From Muribaculaceae bacterium (GTDB lineage: Bacteria; Bacteroidota; Bacteroidia; Bacteroidales; Muribaculaceae), in NCBI GenBank assembly GCA_016292745.1, contig JAEDFO010000067.1, forward strand, positions 1-11,075: DNA of 11,075 nucleotides, given 5' to 3'. Positions 1 through 5,477 of this stretch are shown here, piece after piece; the stretch's first letter is position 1, and each line of letters starts with the position of its first letter. Made by a program: the position numbers and the translations under genes. The notes under the pieces are model-generated. The model saw only the letters and a program-made list of their open reading frames with translations, was not told the DNA's origin and did not search any database.

Positions 1-97
1 TATGAACAATTCCCGTGGCTCGGGTGTTGCTATTATTGACTATTTTGAGTATTTTCGTGCTGTGAACAGGCCATCGAGGCCACATTATCATGGTTAT

Positions 98-499
98 ATG
101 AACAAAGAGGAATACAAGCAGGCTAATATCGATTTTCTGCGTGCGAAGGCTGCCGAGGAGGGCGTTGTGAAGTTGCAAGGTGGTGTGCTCGTCGAGGTGC
201 TCAGCAGTGGCGCCGGAACGAAATGCCCGGTGCTGGGCAGTGTGGTGATGACTCGCTATCGCGGTACGCTTATCGACGGCCGCGAGTTCGACCGCAGCGA
301 CGATACTTCACCCATTATCGAGCCGTTCCGTGTGCGCGACGTTATCGCCGGATGGCAAGTGGCACTTATTCGAATGCACAAGGGCGACAAATGGAGAGTC
401 TATATCCCTGCAACATATGCCTACGGAAATAAGCGTGTGGATAACATCCCGGCTAACTCTACCTTGATTTTCGATATCGAACTTGTCGATTTCCAATGA
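98..499 (+). CDS. FKBP-type peptidyl-prolyl cis-trans isomerase, cytoplasmic
   Basis: The product is a 133-residue FKBP-fold prolyl isomerase, which would catalyse cis-trans isomerisation of X-Pro bonds and help proteins fold. A short helical N-terminus (MNKEEYKQAN, residues 1-10) precedes one FKBP domain at about residues 45-132. The usual active-site residues are visible: Y54, F64-D65, F77, V82-I83, W86 and Y107, followed by the IPANSTLIFDIELVDF strand. There is no signal peptide, so it should act in the cytoplasm. The frame stays open upstream to an ATG at position 2 and may continue beyond the window edge. I prefer 98 because an MNK-x-EYK-x-AN start is what I know for short Bacteroidales FKBPs, and the preceding 32 residues resemble nothing in the family. 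A weak -7-like TATTTTCG at 50-57 would fit this start. It is the first gene of a three-gene run. The family is certain; the start is less so. Confidence 0.9.
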   Translation: MNKEEYKQANIDFLRAKAAEEGVVKLQGGVLVEVLSSGAGTKCPVLGSVVMTRYRGTLIDGREFDRSDDTSPIIEPFRVRDVIAGWQVALIRMHKGDKWRVYIPATYAYGNKRVDNIPANSTLIFDIELVDFQ

Positions 500-514
500 C
501 AAATTCTCCCGACA

Positions 515-1063
515 ATGATTCCTTCCGACGACATAGCTGGCATAATTGAACTTTGGCACGACGCCTTTGGCGACGAACCGGAATTCGTCGAGGATTATAT
601 GCATAGGTTTGCTACCCCCGACAACTATATCTTTGAGCGCGATGAACGGCATAAACCATTGGCAATGGTGCATTTCCCGATATTTCGCTCCCAATCGGGC
701 CTCTCAGTGGCATATCTCTATGCCTTGGCGGTGGCTGCCGGGCATCGCGGCAATGGTGTAGCTGTTAAGGTGGTGAATAGACTTTTTGGCTGTTGTGGCG
801 CCGATGTGGTTGTCACTATTCCATTTCCTCATTCGCTGCAGCCTTGGTATGCATCGCGCTTCGGCTTTGCCTTGGCATCCAAGCCGGTGTCAGTGCTGGC
901 AAACCTTGATTTCGACCTCGGTTCGGGAATCCCTTCCGACGATGTGTTTATGGTAAAGGTTCTCCGTGCCGACCGCTATCGCCAGGCATGCATCAGCCAA
1001 TATGGAATCGCTCCGGAGTGCAACGACGATGAACTTTATCAAAAATTTCCCATTTCACTATAA
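515..1063 (+). CDS. GNAT family N-acetyltransferase
   Basis: This 182-residue protein looks like a GNAT-fold acetyltransferase that would move an acetyl group from acetyl-CoA to an unknown amine. Residues 67-90 form the acetyl-CoA binding motif A: a hydrophobic strand (YLYALAV), then the pyrophosphate loop HRGNG (R78-G79-N80-G81) and the following helix. A PWYASRFGF segment at about 110-118 matches the (F/Y)Y-x-x-x-GF segment seen late in many GNAT domains. The N-terminal part (IIELWHDAFGDEPEFVEDYM) also resembles the opening helices of this fold. There is no signal peptide or membrane segment, so it is cytoplasmic. It starts 15 bp after the FKBP stop and ends 12 bp before the next gene, which suggests co-transcription. 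The substrate cannot be told from sequence. After about residue 120 the family match fades. Confidence 0.85.
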   Translation: MIPSDDIAGIIELWHDAFGDEPEFVEDYMHRFATPDNYIFERDERHKPLAMVHFPIFRSQSGLSVAYLYALAVAAGHRGNGVAVKVVNRLFGCCGADVVVTIPFPHSLQPWYASRFGFALASKPVSVLANLDFDLGSGIPSDDVFMVKVLRADRYRQACISQYGIAPECNDDELYQKFPISL

Positions 1064-1075
1064 ATCAGTCACATT

Positions 1076-1318
1076 ATGGATTACAACAACGAAAAGCTGG
1101 TGGTGCTCGACACCTATCACGATTCCATCGAAGCAAGTATGGCAAAAGGCGTGCTCGAAACCAATGGCATTCCTTGCATGATTTCTAACGAGGTGATGAA
1201 CAGCCTCTACGGTCCGGCATCATTGTGGGAACCGCGCATTTATGTATTTGAATGCGACCTTGAGCGCGCACGAAAGGTGATGGCTGCGTCGCCTATCGCG
1301 CCTTTGGATGACAATTAA
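1076..1318 (+). CDS. DUF2007 domain protein (putative signal-transducing protein)
   Basis: This small cytoplasmic protein of 80 residues matches the pattern of the DUF2007 family. It has a beta-strand with KLVVLDTYHDSIEASMAK, a helix ending in VLETNGIPCMISNE, and a final strand and helix with PRIYVFECDLERARKVM. The fold is a compact ferredoxin-like alpha-beta unit related in shape to ACT and P-II-like domains. Databases name the family a putative signal-transducing protein, but its ligand and partners are unknown. Here it is the last gene of the FKBP-GNAT run, 12 bp after the GNAT stop. I see no T-tract terminator directly after it; the palindrome at 1345-1367 could block readthrough, but it has no T-run. 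The family call is good. No specific function should be assigned. Confidence 0.8.
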   Translation: MDYNNEKLVVLDTYHDSIEASMAKGVLETNGIPCMISNEVMNSLYGPASLWEPRIYVFECDLERARKVMAASPIAPLDDN

Positions 1319-1344
1319 CCGCATCCTCTGAAAGTGGACAAATC

Positions 1345-1384
1345 GGCAGAAATGTGACATTTCTGCCCCATGCTTATGACATTT
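1345..1384 (+). promoter_or_regulatory. Candidate activator-binding region upstream of the Hsp20 sigma-54 promoter
   Basis: A perfect inverted repeat has arms GGCAGAAATGT (1345-1355) and ACATTTCTGCC (1357-1367) around a single G. Its TGTGACATTT core (1353-1362) recurs as TATGACATTT at 1375-1384, exactly 22 bp on, which is about two helical turns. The palindrome centre lies about 70 bp before the expected start of the sigma-54 promoter, a workable place for an enhancer-binding activator. The repeat and positions are seen directly; the activator role is inference. Alternatively the palindrome is the end of the upstream transcript, but no T-run follows it. Confidence 0.5.
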
Positions 1385-1399
1385 TTTATTCATTCCTCG

Positions 1400-1416
1400 T
1401 TGGCATAATTATTGCA
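1400..1416 (+). promoter_or_regulatory. Sigma-54 (RpoN) -24/-12 promoter of the Hsp20 gene
   Basis: The sequence TTGGCA, six bases, then TTGCA fits the sigma-54 consensus TGGCACG-N4-TTGCA. The GG is at 1402-1403 and the GC at 1414-1415, with the required 10 bp between them. The expected transcription start is near 1426-1428, leaving about 98 nt of leader. No housekeeping-type TAnnTTTG element is present between 1319 and 1524, which strengthens the call. If correct, Hsp20 expression depends on RpoN and an ATP-driven activator rather than on the usual heat-shock sigma factor or HrcA. Confidence 0.7.
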
Positions 1417-1427
1417 TAATCTATAGG

Positions 1428-1524
1428 CGGAAACTGAGCCCGAAAGGGCAGAGGAATCCAAGGAAACCGAAGCTCATGGGAGCTCAGGAATCCAGAACTA
1501 AAAAATAATTAGGAGGTTTTAATT
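1428..1524 (+). other. Structured 5' leader of the Hsp20 mRNA
   Basis: The leader between the expected start and the ATG is about 97 nt. It contains a GCCC-GAAA-GGGC hairpin with a GNRA tetraloop (1438-1449), a second hairpin AGCTC-ATGG-GAGCT (1471-1484), and a 9-base direct repeat AGGAATCCA at 1452-1460 and 1486-1494 that flanks the second hairpin. No short open frame with a ribosome site is evident. The elements are seen directly; a regulatory role for them is inference. Confidence 0.4.
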
Positions 1525-1527
1525 ATG
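1505..1527 (+). promoter_or_regulatory. Strong Shine-Dalgarno site in the loop of an A/U hairpin over the Hsp20 start codon
   Basis: AGGAGG at 1511-1516 lies 8 bases before the ATG at 1525. That is a near-ideal ribosome site in a window where other genes show none. It sits inside a perfect inverted repeat, ATAATTA (1505-1511) and TAATTAT (1520-1526). Folding would put GGAGG in the 8-base loop and the first two bases of the start codon in a stem made only of A-U pairs. Such a stem should be marginal in stability and melt with modest warming. The site fixes the start of the Hsp20 gene. Confidence 0.6.
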
Positions 1528-1950
1528 CTACCTGTAATGAATAGAAGTTGGTTCCCAACAATGTTTGATGATTTCTTCGACGGCGAATGGACACCTAAAG
1601 TTAGCGCAACAGCTCCTGCCGTAAATGTTAAGGAAGATGCTAAAGAGTATACGATGGAAGTCGCTGCTCCTGGTATTAAAAAAGAATATTGCCGTATAAA
1701 TATTAATAATGACGGCAACCTCGAAGTGGCTATCGAGAACAAACTCGAGCACAAGGAGGAAAACAAGAAAGAGCACTATCTGCGTCGTGAATTCTCTTAT
1801 TCGAATTATCAGCAGACCTACATTCTGCCTGACAATGTCGATAAGGATAAAATCTCGGCAAAGGTAAATGATGGAGTACTCGAGATTAAGTTACCAAAGT
1901 TTACCAAAGAAGAGGAATCTCGTGCGCAGCGTGCAATCGAAATCAAGTAA
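1525..1950 (+). CDS. hsp20: Hsp20/alpha-crystallin family small heat-shock protein
   Basis: This 141-residue protein is an ATP-independent holdase chaperone that would form oligomers and keep unfolding proteins soluble under stress. The N-terminus (NRSWFPTMFDDFFDG, residues 6-20) is the usual hydrophobic substrate-binding arm. The alpha-crystallin domain covers about residues 30-125 and ends with the diagnostic GVLEIKLPK strand (G117-V118-L119). The C-terminal tail carries an I-x-I anchor motif (I138-E-I140) used for oligomer assembly. Length is normal for the family. The start is fixed by AGGAGG eight bases upstream. The gene stands alone between its own sigma-54 type promoter and a strong terminator, so it is probably a single-gene, stress-controlled unit. 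Its coding sequence is more A/T-rich than the neighbouring enzyme genes. Confidence 0.96.
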   Translation: MLPVMNRSWFPTMFDDFFDGEWTPKVSATAPAVNVKEDAKEYTMEVAAPGIKKEYCRININNDGNLEVAIENKLEHKEENKKEHYLRREFSYSNYQQTYILPDNVDKDKISAKVNDGVLEIKLPKFTKEEESRAQRAIEIK

Positions 1951-1977
1951 TCTGTAATTTTGGTTGATAGATAGGTA

Positions 1978-2017
1978 AGGGCCGCATCCGGTATGATAAT
2001 CGGTAGCGGCCCTTTCT
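1978..2017 (+). terminator. Rho-independent terminator after Hsp20, between convergent genes
   Basis: GGGCCGC at 1979-1985 pairs with GCGGCCC at 2006-2012, with an additional inner CCG/CGG pairing (1988-1990 with 2001-2003). The stem is followed by TTTCT. It starts 28 bp after the Hsp20 stop and ends just before the stop codon of the convergent metallo-hydrolase gene at 2022. The opposite strand has only a weak T-run, so termination of the minus-strand gene here is possible but less certain. Confidence 0.8.
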
Positions 2018-2021
2018 ATGT

Positions 2022-2945
2022 TTAGTCGAGGCGCCAAATGCCTTCCAGACAGCTCACATGGTGCTCCTTGATGCCTTTTTGGTCCATCCATCGGCGGGTG
2101 TCGAAGGTTTTGAGGATGTGGGTGTTGATGCCTTTGCCGGCATCGTTGTTCCATACCCACATAGGTGTGGGCCATATGCATGCATTGAAGTTCACGGTTT
2201 TGTAGAAGTGCTCGTTGCATCCGTTTTGGCCGTGGTGCGCCATTTGGATGTAATCGCAGTTGAGGTCGTTGGCGTAAGGACCATCGAGAAGCTTCTGTCC
2301 TTCGCCTTCGCCAGCATCGCCAAGAAACAGCACCGATTTGCGCTTGTCCCATGCCCTGATTACCACCGACGAATCGTTGTAGTTGCGGAATTCAGGATTC
2401 TTCACTGCCAGAATCTTCATGTTCAGCCCGTCAATTCGTATAATATCGCCTGGAGTCTTGATGTCGGTTACCGGAATGTCGCTTTTGTCGAGGTTGGCAT
2501 AGTATTCGTTCACGCGGTCGCGGCATTTCGGCTCGTAGTCAATCATCTCAGCAGTAAGACGCGAATGGTACACTCGCTTTATCTTCATTGTCCACTGCCT
2601 TTTGATGATTTCGTTCAACGCTCCCATATGGTCAGGATGCGGATGTGAGATAATCCACGCCTCAACCTCGTTGCCAAGTGCCTCGATAAATCCACGCAGA
2701 TAGTCGGCCTCGCGTGGTTGTCCTCCGTCCATCACCACCACGCGACCTTTGTCGGTGAGAAGCACGTAGGAGTTGCCAATGTCGTTGTGTTGCGATGGAA
2801 GTTGCCACAGAGTGAATCCCGATGGCGACTTGAATAGTCGTTTTGCCTTTTCTTTTACGGTTTCGGCTGATTTCAGTGGTAGCGCCGATCCTGCCAACGC
2901 AGCTCCGGCAAGTGCCATGATGCCTATAAAGTTTCTACGGTTCAT
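2022..2945 (-). CDS. Exported metallo-beta-lactamase-fold hydrolase, ComEC-like type
   Basis: This 307-residue protein carries an MBL-fold hydrolase domain from about residue 44. The metal-binding motif is complete: H101-P-H103-P-D105-H106, preceded by D73 (VVMDGG) and followed by LFLGDAGEGEG (D210) and AHHG (H237-H238). The order of NDSSVV, GDA and AHHG is that of MBL domains related to the C-terminal part of the DNA-uptake protein ComEC. A stand-alone protein like this need not take part in DNA uptake, and its substrate is unknown. The N-terminus reads NRRNFIGIMALAGAALAGSA, a twin-arginine pair before a hydrophobic stretch, so export by Tat (or Sec) to the periplasm or envelope is likely, perhaps with two bound zinc ions. 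The gene is divergent from GH3 and has its own -7 element at 2994-3001. Confidence 0.88.
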   Translation of the reverse strand: MNRRNFIGIMALAGAALAGSALPLKSAETVKEKAKRLFKSPSGFTLWQLPSQHNDIGNSYVLLTDKGRVVVMDGGQPREADYLRGFIEALGNEVEAWIISHPHPDHMGALNEIIKRQWTMKIKRVYHSRLTAEMIDYEPKCRDRVNEYYANLDKSDIPVTDIKTPGDIIRIDGLNMKILAVKNPEFRNYNDSSVVIRAWDKRKSVLFLGDAGEGEGQKLLDGPYANDLNCDYIQMAHHGQNGCNEHFYKTVNFNACIWPTPMWVWNNDAGKGINTHILKTFDTRRWMDQKGIKEHHVSCLEGIWRLD

Positions 2946-2993
2946 ATAAATAGTTTTTCCAGGCTGTTGCTAAATTTTATGCCGAGTTTTATG

Positions 2994-3001
2994 CAAATAT
3001 A
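2994..3001 (-). promoter_or_regulatory. -7 promoter element for the metallo-hydrolase gene
   Basis: Read on the minus strand this is TATATTTG, an exact match to the Bacteroidota -7 consensus TAnnTTTG. It lies 48 bp before the ATG at 2945. No TTTG is found at the usual 19-21 bp upstream, so the -33 part is weak or absent. That is common in this phylum. Confidence 0.55.
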
Positions 3002-3012
3002 ATCTTTTTTGA

Positions 3013-3034
3013 ACAAATATTTATCTATATTTGT
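3013..3034. repeat. AT-rich palindrome overlapping the GH3 promoter
   Basis: Perfect 8-base arms ACAAATAT (3013-3020) and ATATTTGT (3027-3034) flank a 6-base spacer. The right arm covers most of the plus-strand -7 element at 3026-3033, so a protein bound here would block or shape GH3 transcription. The repeat is real, but in such A/T-rich DNA it could arise by chance. Confidence 0.35.
3026..3033 (+). promoter_or_regulatory. -7 promoter element for the GH3 gene
   Basis: TATATTTG matches TAnnTTTG exactly and lies 74 bp before the GH3 start codon. A TTTG at 3008-3011 is only 14 bp upstream, shorter than the usual 19-21 bp, so the -33 element is uncertain. It is back-to-back with the minus-strand element at 2994-3001, separated by 24 bp. 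Confidence 0.55.
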
Positions 3035-3107
3035 CCATTGTATTTAATGTTTCAAGAACCTTTTAGCCTGATAATTTTCTATATCAATCAATAAAACTGC
3101 TTAATTA

Positions 3108-5405
3108 ATGATTAATCGTATTCTATCGTCGTTGTTTGCGACATTGCTCGTGCTGGCTCCACTTGCTGGTAATAGCCGCACAAAAGCCGAAATCGATCGC
3201 CTTGTGGCTCAGCGCCTCGCTAAAATGTCACTCGAGGAGAAGGTGGGGCAGATGGCGGAACTCACCATCGAGGCCCTTGCCGATTACCCTGACGGAAAGT
3301 TTACTTTCAACGAGAAAAAGGTGAACGATGCCTTTGAAGTTTACAAGATTGGCTCTCTGCTTAATCCTCCCTACACCGTGGCTCAGACTCCCGCTGAGTG
3401 GCAGACTGTGGTGACACGTATGCAGAACCTCGCAATGGAGAAAATCGGCATTCCGCTGGTGTATGGTACCGATCAGAACCATGGGGCTTCCTACACCAAC
3501 GGCGCCACTTTCTTCCCGCAGAACATTAATGTTGGCGCTTCTTTCAATCCGGAACTCGCCGAGGAGGCTGCTCGCATTGCCGCCTACGAAACCCGCGCCT
3601 GCAACATCCCATGGACTTATTCGCCTACCGTCGACATGGCTCGCGACCCTCGTTGGCCTCGTGTGTGGGAAAACTATGGCGAGGACCCTCTTGTGAATGC
3701 CATAATGGGCGCTGCTCAGGTGCGTGGCTTCCAAGGCCCCGACCGAGACAATATCGATGCCAACCACATCGGAGTCTCGGCTAAGCACTATCTTGGCTAC
3801 AGCATGGCGCGCACCGGTAAGGACCGCACCCCGGCCTACATTACCGAATCCGACCTGCGCGAGAAGTGCTTCGCTCCTTTCAAGGCTTGTATCGAGGCCG
3901 GGGCACTCACCATCATGGCTAACAGCGGCTCGATTAACGGAGTGCCGGTGCACTCGAGCTATCGTTGGCTCACTCAATGGACTAAGGAGGAACTCAACTG
4001 GGACGGTATGATTGTTACCGATTGGGCCGACATCAACAACCTATACACCCGCGAGCATGTGGCGGCCGACAAGAAGGAGGCTATAGCATTGGCCATAAAT
4101 GCCGGCGTGGATATGGCCATGGAACCGTATAACGTTGATTTCTGCACTCTGCTTATCGAACTTGTGAAAGAGGGACGTGTGCCGATGAGCCGCATCGACG
4201 ATGCCGTTACCCGTATTCTCCGCTTCAAATATCGTCTTGGCCTGTTCGACTGTCCAAACACCCTCGAAAAGGATTATCCCAAGTTTGCTTCAAAGGAATT
4301 TGCCGAAAAATCGCTTCGCGCTGCCGAGGAGTCGGAGATTCTTCTGAAGAACAAAAACAACATCCTCCCGTTGGCTAAGGGAACGAAGATTCTTGTCACC
4401 GGTCCTAATGCCAACCAGATGCGTTGCCTTAACGGAGGTTGGAGCTATACCTGGCAGGGTCATCTCGCCGACCGATATGCCGGGAAGTACAACACCATTT
4501 ACGAAGCCATGTGCAACACTTTCGGCAAGGAAAACATCGTGCTCGAGCAGGGTGTCACTTATGTGCCCGAGGGCAGCTATTTCGAGGAGAATCTCCCGGA
4601 AATTGAGAAGGCGGTGGCTGCGGCACAGAATGTCGACGTTATTCTCGCCTGTGTTGGCGAAAACTCTTATTGCGAAACACCGGGTAATCTCGACGACCTT
4701 GCTTTGTCAGTAAACCAGCGCAATCTGGTGAAGGCTCTTGCTGCTACCGGAAAGCCTATCGTCCTGATTCTTAATGAGGGCCGTCCGCGCATTATCAGCG
4801 ATATTGAACCTCTTGCCGATGCTGTTATCAATGTCCTGCTCCCGAGCAACTACGGTGCCGACGCATTGGCTAACATACTTATCGGAAAGGTGAACCCTAG
4901 CGGTAAGATGCCTTACACCTATCCGCGCCATCAAGCAAGTCTTACCACTTACGATTATCGTGTGAGCGAGCAATCGGAGACGATGGGTGGCCTTTACGAC
5001 TATAACGCTGAGGTTTCGGTGCAGTGGCCTTTCGGATTCGGGCTTAGCTACACATCTTTCGAGTATTCCAATATCAAGGTTAACCGAACATCGTTCACTG
5101 CCGACGACAACCTGACTGTGAGCATCGACGTTACAAATACCGGTAAGCGCGCTGGCAAGGAGGTGGTGATGCTTTACAGCCGCGATATGGTGGCATCGCT
5201 TGTGCCCGAGAACCGCCGTTTGCGTGCTTTCAAGAAAATTGACCTCGCTCCAGGCGAAACGCGTACTGTGGAACTAACCATCAAGGGCAGCGATCTGGCG
5301 TTTGTGGGCTACGATGGCCGATGGATTCTCGAGAAGGGCGACTTCCGCCTCCAGGTCGGCAATCAGGCAGTAATGGTGAATTGCACTGCTACGGCCAAGA
5401 TGTAA
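3108..5405 (+). CDS. Secreted glycoside hydrolase family 3 (beta-glucosidase type)
   Basis: This 765-residue GH3 enzyme would remove beta-linked glucosyl or similar residues from the non-reducing ends of glycans. A Sec signal peptide covers about residues 1-21 and has no lipobox cysteine, so the enzyme is probably periplasmic. The GH3 N-terminal barrel (about 30-380) shows TDQNHG, RDPRWPRVWENYGEDP and K226-H227. The nucleophile is D305 in VTDWADI. The GH3 C-terminal sandwich (about 410-645) holds the likely acid/base E523 in ENSYCETPGNLDDL. An Fn3-like domain (about 660-755) ends the protein, as is usual. The architecture recalls Bacteroides GH3 enzymes acting on glucans and xyloglucan, but the exact linkage cannot be read. 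No SusC/SusD genes are present. It is divergent from the metallo-hydrolase and convergent with GH127. Confidence 0.95.
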   Translation: MINRILSSLFATLLVLAPLAGNSRTKAEIDRLVAQRLAKMSLEEKVGQMAELTIEALADYPDGKFTFNEKKVNDAFEVYKIGSLLNPPYTVAQTPAEWQTVVTRMQNLAMEKIGIPLVYGTDQNHGASYTNGATFFPQNINVGASFNPELAEEAARIAAYETRACNIPWTYSPTVDMARDPRWPRVWENYGEDPLVNAIMGAAQVRGFQGPDRDNIDANHIGVSAKHYLGYSMARTGKDRTPAYITESDLREKCFAPFKACIEAGALTIMANSGSINGVPVHSSYRWLTQWTKEELNWDGMIVTDWADINNLYTREHVAADKKEAIALAINAGVDMAMEPYNVDFCTLLIELVKEGRVPMSRIDDAVTRILRFKYRLGLFDCPNTLEKDYPKFASKEFAEKSLRAAEESEILLKNKNNILPLAKGTKILVTGPNANQMRCLNGGWSYTWQGHLADRYAGKYNTIYEAMCNTFGKENIVLEQGVTYVPEGSYFEENLPEIEKAVAAAQNVDVILACVGENSYCETPGNLDDLALSVNQRNLVKALAATGKPIVLILNEGRPRIISDIEPLADAVINVLLPSNYGADALANILIGKVNPSGKMPYTYPRHQASLTTYDYRVSEQSETMGGLYDYNAEVSVQWPFGFGLSYTSFEYSNIKVNRTSFTADDNLTVSIDVTNTGKRAGKEVVMLYSRDMVASLVPENRRLRAFKKIDLAPGETRTVELTIKGSDLAFVGYDGRWILEKGDFRLQVGNQAVMVNCTATAKM

Positions 5406-5421
5406 AATGTCTCCCTATATC

Positions 5422-5464
5422 AAAAGAAGTGCAGCTCCCGCTCCGGGAACTGCACTTCTTTTTC
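5422..5464. terminator. Bidirectional terminator shared by GH3 and GH127
   Basis: A 13-bp perfect stem pairs AAAAGAAGTGCAG (5422-5434) with CTGCACTTCTTTT (5450-5462), with further CCC/GGG pairing inside (5437-5439 with 5445-5447). A T-run follows on the plus strand, and the minus strand also ends the stem in TTCTTTT. It begins 16 bp after the GH3 stop and ends 14 bp before the GH127 stop, so it can end both convergent transcripts. Confidence 0.92.
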
Positions 5465-5477
5465 TCTGTTCTGCTGT

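Noticed and set aside
1..39. Possible tail of an upstream plus-strand gene: frame 1 is open from the window edge to a TGA at 37-39 (reads YEQFPWLGCCYY).
   Set aside because: Only 12 residues are visible and they are not recognisable. It would fit an FKBP start at 98 but cannot be supported as a gene.
2..97. In-frame N-terminal extension of FKBP from the ATG at position 2.
   Set aside because: The 32 extra residues match nothing in the family, while the start at 98 gives the typical short N-terminus. A longer protein reaching past the window cannot be excluded.
1345..1367. The palindrome as a rho-independent terminator of the FKBP-GNAT-DUF2007 run.
   Set aside because: No T-run follows the stem, and part of it repeats downstream at a phased distance before a sigma-54 promoter. 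A regulatory site is more likely, though a dual role is possible.
2058..2648. Long open frame (196 codons) on the plus strand opposite the metallo-hydrolase gene.
   Set aside because: The opposite strand encodes a complete MBL enzyme with all metal ligands. The antisense translation has no recognisable motif, so it is a shadow.
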